Positions 17,572 through 26,511 of a DNA stretch of 27,987 nt are shown in pieces. The stretch covers positions 1 through 27,987 of the forward strand of contig CAMLKW010000028.1 in the NCBI GenBank assembly GCA_946480605.1, read 5' to 3'. How positions within the stretch are numbered: the first letter of the stretch is position 1; each line of letters begins with the position of its first letter. The position numbers and the translations under genes were made by a program. The DNA is from an uncultured Roseateles sp. GTDB lineage: Bacteria > Pseudomonadota > Gammaproteobacteria > Burkholderiales > Burkholderiaceae. The notes beneath the pieces are model-generated. The model was given only the letters and a program-made list of their open reading frames with translations, was not told the origin of the DNA and made no database searches.

Positions 17572-20500
17572 TCAGAACGAGTAGCTGGCCTGCACCGAGT
17601 AGCGGCGGCCGGTGTAGTTGACAGCGCGCGTCATCATGCCGATGTTCTGCTGCATCAGCTGGCGGGCCAGCGCGTTGTTCAGGTTCTGCGCTTCCAGGCT
17701 GACACTGAACTTGTCGGTGATGCGGTAGTTGACGCCGGCATCGACCTGACCGTAGTCGTCGCTCCAGGTCGGCAGCGCGTAGGCCACGCCGGTAGCGTTG
17801 GCCAGGCGGCCGTCACCTCCGCGGGTGCCGTTGACGTTGACGCCCTGCAGGTACTTGGAACGCCAGCTGTAGGCCACGCGCGCCGAGAACGGGCCCCAGT
17901 CGTACAGCAGCGCCAGGTTGTAGGCGTTCTTGGACAGGTTGGTCAGCGGCAGGTTGCCGAAGGTGCGGCCGTCGGTGTCGCAACCGTTGATGTTGAGGTT
18001 CAGGTTGTCGGCGTTCGTGCTGGTGCCGGCGCAGAACGGCGTGGTGACCGGGTTGTAGGGCGTGGTCTTGCTGTCCACGTAGGTGTAGTTGGCCTGCACG
18101 CCGATGCCCGACATCCAGCCCGGCAGCATGTCGAGGTAGCGCTGGAAGGCGATTTCGAAGCCGCGGGCGTGGCCCTTGGCGCCGTTGACCGGCGACGTGA
18201 CGGTGAAGTTCAGCGGGTTGCCGGCAGCGTCGCGCAGCACGCTGGTGGCCGACTGCTTGACGATGATGTCGTCCAGCTGTTTGTTGAACAGCGCCAGCGT
18301 CAGCGAGCCGTTCTTGGCGAAGTACCACTCGGCGGTCAGGTCCAGCTGGGTGGACTTGACCGGCTTGAGCAGCGGGTTGCCGTTGGCCGTGCCGCTGAGG
18401 TTGACGGCATCGACGACCAGCACGGTGTCGTTGTTCTCGGTGTGCTTGGTCGTCGTCAGCTCCATCGACGTGTAGGCCTGCATGTCCGAGAAGTCGGGAC
18501 GCGAGACGCCCTTGGCGACGGCGGCGCGGAACTGCAGCTTGTCGCTGGCCTTGAAGCGCAGGTTCAGGCTGGGCAGCACGTTCACATAGCTCTGCTCGGC
18601 GCCGATCGGCGCCGCGAAGCTGGCGATGGTGGGCACCGGCACGCCGCGCACCGTCTGCTGCGGCGTCGGGTTGACGCCGGCGTTGTTGGTGAAGACGGTG
18701 TAGCCCGCGGCCTTCATTTCGGTGCGCACGGCGCGCAGGCCGACGTTGCCGTCCACCGGCGCGCCGGAGTCGGTGAAGTCGAAGCGCAGCTGGGCGTAGG
18801 CGGCCTGGGTGCGCTCATGCTGCTCGTTGTCGCCGGCCGGGCTGGTGCCGAAGCTGGCCGGCTGCCACGGCGCGCAGCCGCTGCCCCAGCCGTTGGCCGC
18901 CGTGAACTCCTGGCAGCGGATGTCGTGGTACTTGTGCAGCGCCGCGTAGCTGGTCGGGTAGTCCTTGGCCAGGGACACGTGGGGCACGTAGATGGCGGGC
19001 ACGTTCTGGCCGCCGAAGAAGTTCTTGAACGTGTGCAGCGTGACCGGCGCATTGAAGCGCGGGTCGCTCAGGTAGGCCACGTCGCTGATGTCCCAGCCGC
19101 GCTGCCAGGTCTGCGTGATGGCGGACCAGTTGTAGTCCGGCACCGTCTTGGTGGTGGTGGCGTCGCGGTCGGTCAGGCGGATGCCGAAGGACAGGTCCTG
19201 CAGCACGGCGTGGTCGAAGTTGAACTTGGCGTCCGCGCGCCAGGCCTTCTGCTCGGCCTTGCTGCGGTCCAGGTGCTCCATCGTGAAGGCCCAATAGTAG
19301 TTGGCCTTGTTCTGCAGCGCGGCCAGGTCGGCGGCGTCGAAGACGACGCGCGGCGTCGAGCCGGTCAGGTCCAGCGTCTCCTTGGGCATCAGCAGGCCGG
19401 TGGCGACGGTGGAGTCGAAGGCGTTGGTGTTGGAGCGCACCAGCTGCAGGTCGGTGCTGAAGCTCCAGCGGTCGCTGGCCTTCCAGGCCAGGTTCCAGCC
19501 CAGGTCGCGGGTCTTGGAGTTGCGCGTCATGTAGCGCGTGTCGGCGCCGAAGTTGACGCCGCCGTCGGCCGGCTGGGTCAGCGTGCCGCTGACGAAGACG
19601 TTGTTGCTGTTGTACTTGGCGTCGCTGCCGATGACGATGTTCCAGGGGTTGGTCTGCGCGAACAGCGCGTTCTCGTCCCACTGCATGCGGTACTTGGACT
19701 GGAAGTAGGTCAGCGAGCTGCTGAGGTTGTCCTTCTTCCACTGCAGCGCGCCGTACAGGCCGTTGCGGTCACGCTCGAAGTTGGAGTCGCGCCACTGCGC
19801 ACCCTTGGGCACCCAGTGCGTGCCGTCGATCTTGTAGTAGGGCTCGACCTGCCAGAGGTCGGTACGTGTGGTGCTCTTGCTGTTGGCCAGGCTCAGCAGC
19901 ATGCCGACCTTGCCGATGTCGGTCTGCCAGCTGTTGGCCAGCAGGCCTGAGGCCGAGGGGCTGAACTTGCCTTGCAGCTCGTTGTACTTGCCGACGGCCG
20001 TGATGTGGCCCTTGAAGCCGGCATAGTCGAAGGGCATGGCGGTGCGCAGGTTCACCAGGCCGCCGATTGAGCCTTCGATCTGCGAGGCCGACGGGTTCTT
20101 GAACACGTCCACCGCGGCCAGCAGTTCGGGCGGCACGTCCTCGAAGTTCAGCGCGCGGCCGCCGTTGGCGGAGAAGGTGTCGCGGCCGTTGACCTCGGAG
20201 CGGACATAGGACAGGCCGCGGATGTTGACGCTGGAGCCTTCCACCGAGTAGTGCTCGGGGTCGCCCTTGGCCATGGTGCGGTCGATGGTCACGCCGACGA
20301 CGCGCTGCAGCACCTCGGTGACGGACTGGTCGGGCAGCTTGCCGATGTCGTCGGCGACGATGGAGTCGACGATCTCGTCGGAGTTCTGCTTGATGCGCTG
20401 CGCCGACTCCAGCGCCGCGCGGCGGCCGCTGACGACGACGGTCTCGACCTTCTGGACGGGGGCCGACGCGGCGGCTGCCGGCGCGGGCGGTGTCTGCGCC

Positions 20501-20574
20501 ATCGCCAGGCCGCTGCTGAGCAGCGCGGCCTGGGCGGCGGCGAGGGAAATGATGGTTCTCTGGTGTTGTTTCAC
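17572..20574 (-). CDS. TonB-dependent receptor, carbohydrate (TonB-Xanth-Caul) type
   Basis: A 1000-residue outer-membrane receptor expected to import xyloglucan oligosaccharides using TonB energy. The signal peptide ends near AMA at 26. A Pro/Ala linker precedes the TonB box region VETVVVSG (43-50). The plug spans about 60-190 (ADDIGKLPDQSVTEVLQRV, VNIRGL, NPSASQIEGSIGGLVNLRT) and a 22-strand-type barrel follows, closing with the aromatic C-terminus YSVQASYSF typical of barrel insertion. It is of the long type described in Xanthomonas and Caulobacter carbohydrate loci. The start is GTG at 20574 with AGGAG five bases upstream. It follows xylA after 146 bp and is followed by a strong terminator. 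No SusD-like or separate surface glycan-binding protein is seen nearby. Confidence 0.93.
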   Translation of the reverse strand: MKQHQRTIISLAAAQAALLSSGLAMAQTPPAPAAAASAPVQKVETVVVSGRRAALESAQRIKQNSDEIVDSIVADDIGKLPDQSVTEVLQRVVGVTIDRTMAKGDPEHYSVEGSSVNIRGLSYVRSEVNGRDTFSANGGRALNFEDVPPELLAAVDVFKNPSASQIEGSIGGLVNLRTAMPFDYAGFKGHITAVGKYNELQGKFSPSASGLLANSWQTDIGKVGMLLSLANSKSTTRTDLWQVEPYYKIDGTHWVPKGAQWRDSNFERDRNGLYGALQWKKDNLSSSLTYFQSKYRMQWDENALFAQTNPWNIVIGSDAKYNSNNVFVSGTLTQPADGGVNFGADTRYMTRNSKTRDLGWNLAWKASDRWSFSTDLQLVRSNTNAFDSTVATGLLMPKETLDLTGSTPRVVFDAADLAALQNKANYYWAFTMEHLDRSKAEQKAWRADAKFNFDHAVLQDLSFGIRLTDRDATTTKTVPDYNWSAITQTWQRGWDISDVAYLSDPRFNAPVTLHTFKNFFGGQNVPAIYVPHVSLAKDYPTSYAALHKYHDIRCQEFTAANGWGSGCAPWQPASFGTSPAGDNEQHERTQAAYAQLRFDFTDSGAPVDGNVGLRAVRTEMKAAGYTVFTNNAGVNPTPQQTVRGVPVPTIASFAAPIGAEQSYVNVLPSLNLRFKASDKLQFRAAVAKGVSRPDFSDMQAYTSMELTTTKHTENNDTVLVVDAVNLSGTANGNPLLKPVKSTQLDLTAEWYFAKNGSLTLALFNKQLDDIIVKQSATSVLRDAAGNPLNFTVTSPVNGAKGHARGFEIAFQRYLDMLPGWMSGIGVQANYTYVDSKTTPYNPVTTPFCAGTSTNADNLNLNINGCDTDGRTFGNLPLTNLSKNAYNLALLYDWGPFSARVAYSWRSKYLQGVNVNGTRGGDGRLANATGVAYALPTWSDDYGQVDAGVNYRITDKFSVSLEAQNLNNALARQLMQQNIGMMTRAVNYTGRRYSVQASYSF

Positions 20575-20579
20575 GATGT

Positions 20580-20584
20580 CTCCT
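20580..20584 (-). promoter_or_regulatory. Ribosome binding site deciding the receptor GTG start
   Basis: AGGAG (within AGAGGAGA) lies five bases before GTG 20574. It supports the GTG start, which also places the signal peptide correctly. Confidence 0.75.
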
Positions 20585-20650
20585 CTGCTGGGTTTCGGGG
20601 GCTCTGGGCCGTTGTCGTGGTGCTGGTTCGGCGGGAGTGCTCTGGAATCA

Positions 20651-20676
20651 ACATCGCCCGTGCCGGCGGGCGATGT
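20651..20676 (-). terminator. Hairpin between xylA and the receptor gene (weak terminator or leader structure)
   Basis: A perfect 10-bp stem ACATCGCCCG / CGGGCGATGT encloses a 6-base loop, 44 bases after the xylA stop. On the minus strand it is followed by TTGATT, a poor U-tract. It could be a partial terminator, a stabilising 3' end for xylA mRNA, or a leader element for the receptor. No promoter with good -10 and -35 boxes is visible between it and the receptor start. Confidence 0.5.
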
Positions 20677-20720
20677 GTTGGAAAGGGGTGCGGGGTGTCA
20701 TGCCGATGGTGCGGACGGCG

Positions 20721-22030
20721 TCAGGCGCAGAAGCGGTTGACGAGGTTCTCCAGCACCTCCTGGCGGCCGGAGACGGGGGCGACGTCGACGTTCTTCGCGA
20801 GCACCTCGTCGGCGAGCTCGGCCAGCGAGCGGCGGCCTTGCAGGATGTCCTGGCCGGCGGGTGCGTCCCAGCCGGCGTAGCGCGCGTCCTGCGCGGCCTG
20901 CAGACGGCCGTCGTTGATCATCTTTTCGGCGACCAGCAGCGCCTGCGCGCAGACGTCCATGCCGCCGATGTGGCCATGGAAGAGGTCGGCCGCGTCGATG
21001 GACTGGCGGCGCACCTTGGCGTCGAAGTTCAGCCCGCCCGAGCCCAGGCCACCGGCCTTGATGACGTGGTACAGCGCGATGGCCGTCTCGGGCACGTTGT
21101 TGGGGAACTGGTCGGTGTCCCAGCCCAGCTGCGGGTCGCCGCGGTTCATGTCGATGCTGCCCAGGATGCCCAGCGCCGCGGCGGTGGCGATCTCGTGCTC
21201 GAAGCTGTGGCCCGACAGCGTCGCGTGGTTGGCCTCGATGTTGACCTTGACCTCGTTCTCCAGGCCATAGCGCTTCAGGAAGCCGTAGACGGTGGCGGTG
21301 TCGAAGTCGTACTGGTGCTTGGACGGCTCGCGCGGCTTGGGCTCGATGAGGATGGCACCCTGGAAGCCGATCTTGTGCTTGTAGTCCACCACCATGTTCA
21401 GGAAGCGGCCCATCTGGTCCAGCTCCTGGCCCAGGCGGGTGTTCAGCAGCGTCTCGTAGCCCTCGCGGCCGCCCCACAGCACGTAGTTCTCGCCGCCGAG
21501 CTTGAGCGTGGCGTCCATGGCTTCCTTTACCTGCAGCGCGGCCAGGGCAAAGATTTCAGGATTGGGGTTGGTGGCCGCGCCCGACATGAAGCGGCGGTGG
21601 CTGAACAGGTTGGCCGTGCCCCACAGCAGCTTCAGGCCTGTGGCCTGCTGCTTCTCGCCGAGCAGGTCGACGATGCGCTTGAAGTTGTCCTGGCTCTCGC
21701 GCGGCGTGGCGCCTTCGGGGGCGACGTCGCGGTCATGGAAGCAGTAGTAGGGGATGCCGAGCTTGCTGAAGAACTCGAAGGCGGCGTCGGCCTTCAGTTT
21801 CGCCAGCTCCATAGCGCTGCCGCCCTGGAACCAGGGGCGCTCGAAGGTCGCGCCGCCGAAGGGGTCGAGGCCGGTCCAGACGAAGTTGTGCCAGTAGCAG
21901 GCGGCGAAGCGCAGGTGGTCTTCCATGCGCTTGCCCAGCACGATGCGGTCCTTGTCGTAGTGCTTGAAGGCCAGGTCGTTGAGGCTGTCGGCGCCCTCGT
22001 AACGGATGGGCTGGATGTGTTCGAAGTAGC

Positions 22031-22034
<4 letters not shown>
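20721..22034 (-). CDS. xylA: Xylose isomerase
   Basis: A 437-residue class II xylose isomerase converting D-xylose to D-xylulose in the cytoplasm with two divalent metals. The active-site residues appear exactly one position below the E. coli numbering: His100 and Asp103 in [10 protein letters not shown], Glu231 in IEPKP, Glu267 and His270 in IEANHATL, Asp295 in IDMN, Asp306 and Asp308 in GWDTDQFP, and Asp338 in NFDAK. Length and N-terminal insert (about 30-60, [19 protein letters not shown]) are of the E. coli type. It overlaps xylB by ATGA, so the two are translated together. It handles the xylose released by the GH31 alpha-xylosidase encoded at the right edge of the window. Confidence 0.97.
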
Positions 22035-23487
<1,453 letters not shown>

Positions 23488-23488
<1 letters not shown>

Positions 23489-24720
23489 CAGGCCATCTCC
23501 ATGGATTCGTTGGTGGCGACGCCGGTGTCGGCCAGCGGCACGGCGGGGCGGGTGAGGCGGTAGCGGGCCAGCGCGGCGGCGCCTATGGCCACGGCGTTGG
23601 CACCGAAGCGCGAGATGCGCACGGCCGGCGGCGGCAGGCTGGCCGCGGCGGCGTAGTCCAGCAGCGCGTCCAGCGCCGGCTTCAGGAAGGGTTCGCCCAG
23701 CTCCACGACGGCACCGCCCAGCACGATGCCGGCGGGGTCGTAGGCGGTGGCCAGGTTCTGCAGCAGCACGCCCAGGTAGCGGCCGGCGGAATTGACGGCC
23801 TTCAGCGTCAGCGGGTCCTCGTCCACCAGGTGGGCGCGCACCTCGGCCAGCGAGCGCAGTGCGGTGGGGTCTTCGCTGTCGCCCAGCATGGCGCGGGTGG
23901 CGATCAGCGCCTCGGCGCAGCCGCGGCGGCCGCAGGAGCAGCGCGGGCCGCCCAGTTGCAGCACCATGTGGCCGACCTCGCCGGCAAAGCCGCGGCTGCC
24001 GGTCAGCAGCCGGTCGCCGACGATGACGCCGGCGCCCAGGCCCTGGTTGATGGACACGTACAGCAGCGGGTCCGATGCCGGCGTGGGGTTGAACTCCAGC
24101 TCGCCCAGGGCGGCGACGTCGGCTTCGTTCTGGATGAACAGCGGCACGCCGGCCAGCGCGCTGTCCTGCAGCTTCTCGCCAAGCAGCGCGCCGAAGGCCA
24201 CGTCGCGCCAGCCCAGGTTGGGAGCGAAGTGCAGCACGCCGCGCGCCTCGTTGACGCCGCCCGGCAGGCCCACGCCGATGCCCAGCACCTGTTGGCTGGC
24301 ATCCAGTTGCTTGCGCAGCTTCAGTAGCGCCGCGGCGAGGCTGTTGATGCAGGCCTTGGCCGAGCGGCTGGCGCCGTAGTTGGCGACGGTGCAGGCGCGC
24401 ATCTCGCCGGTCAGCGAGGTGGCGACGACGCGCACGGACTCGATGCCCACCTCGGCGCCCAGCAGTAGCAGGCGGCCCGGGTCGATGAACAGCGGCGTGG
24501 GGCGGCGGCCCAGGTCGCCGGTGGCGACGACCTCGCGCTCTGCCAGCCAGCCCTCGGCGATCAGCTCGCGCACCAGCAGGCTGACGGTGGATTTGGTCAG
24601 GCCCACGGCGCCGGCCAGGTCGGCACGCGACAGCCCCGGGTTGGCACAGAGGTGCCTCACCAGTGCCATGCGATTGATGACCTTGAGCAGCTGCTGGCTG
24701 CCGGCGGCTTCGACCTGCAA
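23488..24720 (-). CDS. ROK-family transcriptional repressor (probable xylose sensor)
   Basis: A 410-residue ROK regulator. The N-terminal winged helix-turn-helix is at about 28-55 (LSRADLAGAVGLTKSTVSLL), followed by the sugar-kinase-like fold with GIGVGLPGGVN, a full zinc site (His251, then CSCGRRGC with Cys261, Cys263, Cys268) and GEVGHM. Adjacent xylB and xylA suggest D-xylose as inducer, as for ROK-type XylR in Firmicutes. The start is a rare TTG with AGGAG seven bases upstream; no in-frame ATG exists between the promoter and Met18. A rare start codon would keep repressor level low. The gene heads its own operon, so it probably autoregulates through the dyad at 24773-24797. Confidence 0.93.
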
Positions 24721-24727
24721 GCGTTGT

Positions 24728-24732
24728 CTCCT
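24728..24732 (-). promoter_or_regulatory. Ribosome binding site deciding the repressor TTG start
   Basis: AGGAG is spaced seven bases from TTG 24720. The nearest upstream ATG in frame order soon meets a stop, so TTG is the only start with a proper ribosome site. Confidence 0.75.
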
Positions 24733-24769
24733 AGTACTTGGTAGGGCCTGTCAGGGCAGGCTTTGGAGC

Positions 24770-24798
24770 ATATTAGTTCGGCCGTCGCACGAAGTAAA
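24770..24798 (-). promoter_or_regulatory. Candidate sigma70 promoter of the repressor-xylB-xylA operon
   Basis: On the minus strand, TTTACT (24793-24798) and TAATAT (24770-24775) are separated by exactly 17 bases. This gives a start point near 24762 and a leader of about 40 bases. It lies in the one AT-rich pocket of the divergent intergenic region and overlaps the candidate repressor dyad. Confidence 0.6.
24773..24797. promoter_or_regulatory. Candidate ROK repressor operator (imperfect inverted repeat)
   Basis: TTAGTTCG and CGAAGTAA form an inverted repeat with 7 of 8 matching positions around a 9-base spacer. XylR operators of the ROK family in Firmicutes begin with a similar TTAGTT half. 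The dyad covers the minus-strand -35 box and spacer. A weaker plus-strand promoter (TTAGTT at 24773, TAAATT at 24795, 16 bases apart) could also be covered, so one site may control both directions. This is inference from position and symmetry. Confidence 0.55.
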
Positions 24799-24903
24799 TT
24801 GGGTGAAAGCCCCTAGCGCGTTTGGTGCCGACGCAACGAAGATCGCGCCGCTCGCCGCTCTGGACCCTGCCGGTCCGGCGTGCGCAGCGCCCGCGAGATC
24901 CCG

Positions 24904-26430
24904 ATGTCCGACCCGTCTCTTCGCAAGATCGTCATCGTTGGCGGTGGCACCGCCGGCTGGATGGCGGCCGCCCCGCTGGCGCAGCTGTTCGCCCGCGCCA
25001 GCGCGGTGCGCCCGGAGCTGGTGCTGGTGGAGTCGCCCGACATCGGCACCATCGGCGTGGGCGAGGCCACGCTGCCGCCCATTCGCGCCTACAACCGCGC
25101 GCTGGGCCTGGACGGGGCCGATTTCGTCAAGCGCACCCAGGGCAGCTTCAAGCTGGGCATCGAGTTCCGCGACTGGGGCCGGGTGGGGCACCGCTTCTTC
25201 CACGGCTTCGGCGACTTCGGCCCGCCCATCGAGAACCGCTCGCCATGGCAGCACTGGCTGAGGCTGGCCCGCGTGGTGCAGGACATGCCGCACTACGAGG
25301 ACTGGTCCACGTCCACGGTGATGGCCCGGCGCAACCGCTTCACGCCGCCGGAGGGCGACACGCCATCGGCGGCCAACGCCTTCTCCTTCGCCTACCACTT
25401 CGACGCCGGCCTGTACGCGGCCTATCTGCGCGAGTACGCGCTGGCGCGCGGAACGCAGCGCATCGAGGGATTGATCGTGGACGTGGAGCTGCGCCCGCAG
25501 GACGGCTTCGTCTCGGCCGTGAAGCTGGCCGACGGCCGCCGCATCGACGGCGACCTGTTCATCGATTGCTCGGGCTTTCGCGCGCTGCTCATCGGCGGCG
25601 CGATGCAGTCGCCCTTCGAGGACTGGAGCGCGCTGCTGCCCTGCAACAGCGCGCTGGCCGTGCCCAGCGAACGCGTCGCACCGCTGACGCCGTACACCAC
25701 GTCCACCGCCAAGGCGGCCGGCTGGCAGTGGCGCATCCCGCTGCAGCACCGCACGGGCAACGGCCACGTCTACTGCAGCAGCTTCGTCAGCGACGACGAG
25801 GCCGCGAGCACGTTGCTGGCGGGCCTGGACAGCCCCGCGCTGGACACGCCGCGCCAGCTGCGCTTCACCACCGGCCGGCGCCGGCAGGGCTGGGTGAAGA
25901 ACGTCGTCGCGATAGGCCTGTCCGGCGGCTTCCTGGAGCCGCTCGAATCGACCAGCATCCAGCTCATCATGGACGGCGTCGGGCGGCTGATCCAGTTTCT
26001 GCCAGACCGTCGTTGCCAACCGCAGCTGGCGGCCGAGTTCAACCGGCTGATGGGCCAGCAGTACGAGTCCACGCGCGACTTCATCGCGCTGCACTACAAG
26101 CTGACCGAGCGGCGCGACAGCGAGCTGTGGCGCTACTGCGCGGCCATGCCCATCCCCGACAAGCTGGCCCACCAGATCGAGCTGTTCCGCACGACGGGCC
26201 GCGTCGCCATCTTTGACCGGGACAGCTTTGCCGAGCCGTCCTGGGTGTCCCTCTTCATGGGCCTGGGGCTCAAGCCCGAGGCCTACGACCCCTTCGTCGA
26301 TCTCGTCGACGAAGCCGCCCTGGTGCAGCACTTCGCAAGGCTGCGCCAGGCCATCGCCCAGACCGTGGCGGGCATGCCCGACCACGCCGACTACATCTCA
26401 CGTCACGTGAAGGCGCCTGCACCAGCCTGA
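24904..26430 (+). CDS. Tryptophan-halogenase-like FAD-dependent protein
   Basis: A 508-residue protein of the flavin-dependent tryptophan halogenase family. The Rossmann motif IVGGGTAGWMAA (11-22) binds FAD, Lys83 in SFKLGIEF matches the catalytic lysine, WQWRIP (274-279) is the classic WxWxIP signature, and SGGFLEPLEST (340-350) is the conserved active-site segment. Homologues are common next to TonB-dependent receptor carbohydrate loci in Caulobacter and Xanthomonas, but their substrate there is not established. No flavin reductase is seen in the window. ATG 24904 is chosen; a GTG at 24880 would add eight residues. It is transcribed away from the repressor and leads into GH31 after 81 bp. 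Tryptophan as true substrate should not be assumed. Confidence 0.88.
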   Translation: MSDPSLRKIVIVGGGTAGWMAAAPLAQLFARASAVRPELVLVESPDIGTIGVGEATLPPIRAYNRALGLDGADFVKRTQGSFKLGIEFRDWGRVGHRFFHGFGDFGPPIENRSPWQHWLRLARVVQDMPHYEDWSTSTVMARRNRFTPPEGDTPSAANAFSFAYHFDAGLYAAYLREYALARGTQRIEGLIVDVELRPQDGFVSAVKLADGRRIDGDLFIDCSGFRALLIGGAMQSPFEDWSALLPCNSALAVPSERVAPLTPYTTSTAKAAGWQWRIPLQHRTGNGHVYCSSFVSDDEAASTLLAGLDSPALDTPRQLRFTTGRRRQGWVKNVVAIGLSGGFLEPLESTSIQLIMDGVGRLIQFLPDRRCQPQLAAEFNRLMGQQYESTRDFIALHYKLTERRDSELWRYCAAMPIPDKLAHQIELFRTTGRVAIFDRDSFAEPSWVSLFMGLGLKPEAYDPFVDLVDEAALVQHFARLRQAIAQTVAGMPDHADYISRHVKAPAPA

Positions 26431-26511
26431 GGAGAAGGCAAGCACACCACAACAAGCAAGACGGGGCCGGCATCCCAGCCGGCCGAACGGAGACAACCAG
26501 GAAACCACCCC

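Noticed and set aside
24746..24761. GCCTG/CAGGC dyad in the repressor leader as a second operator
   Set aside because: The arms are only 5 bases, GC-rich and unlike the main dyad; too weak to report.
26465..26484. GGCCGGC/GCCGGCC hairpin between the halogenase and GH31
   Set aside because: The 7-bp stem has no U-tract and such GC palindromes are expected by chance here; not called a terminator.
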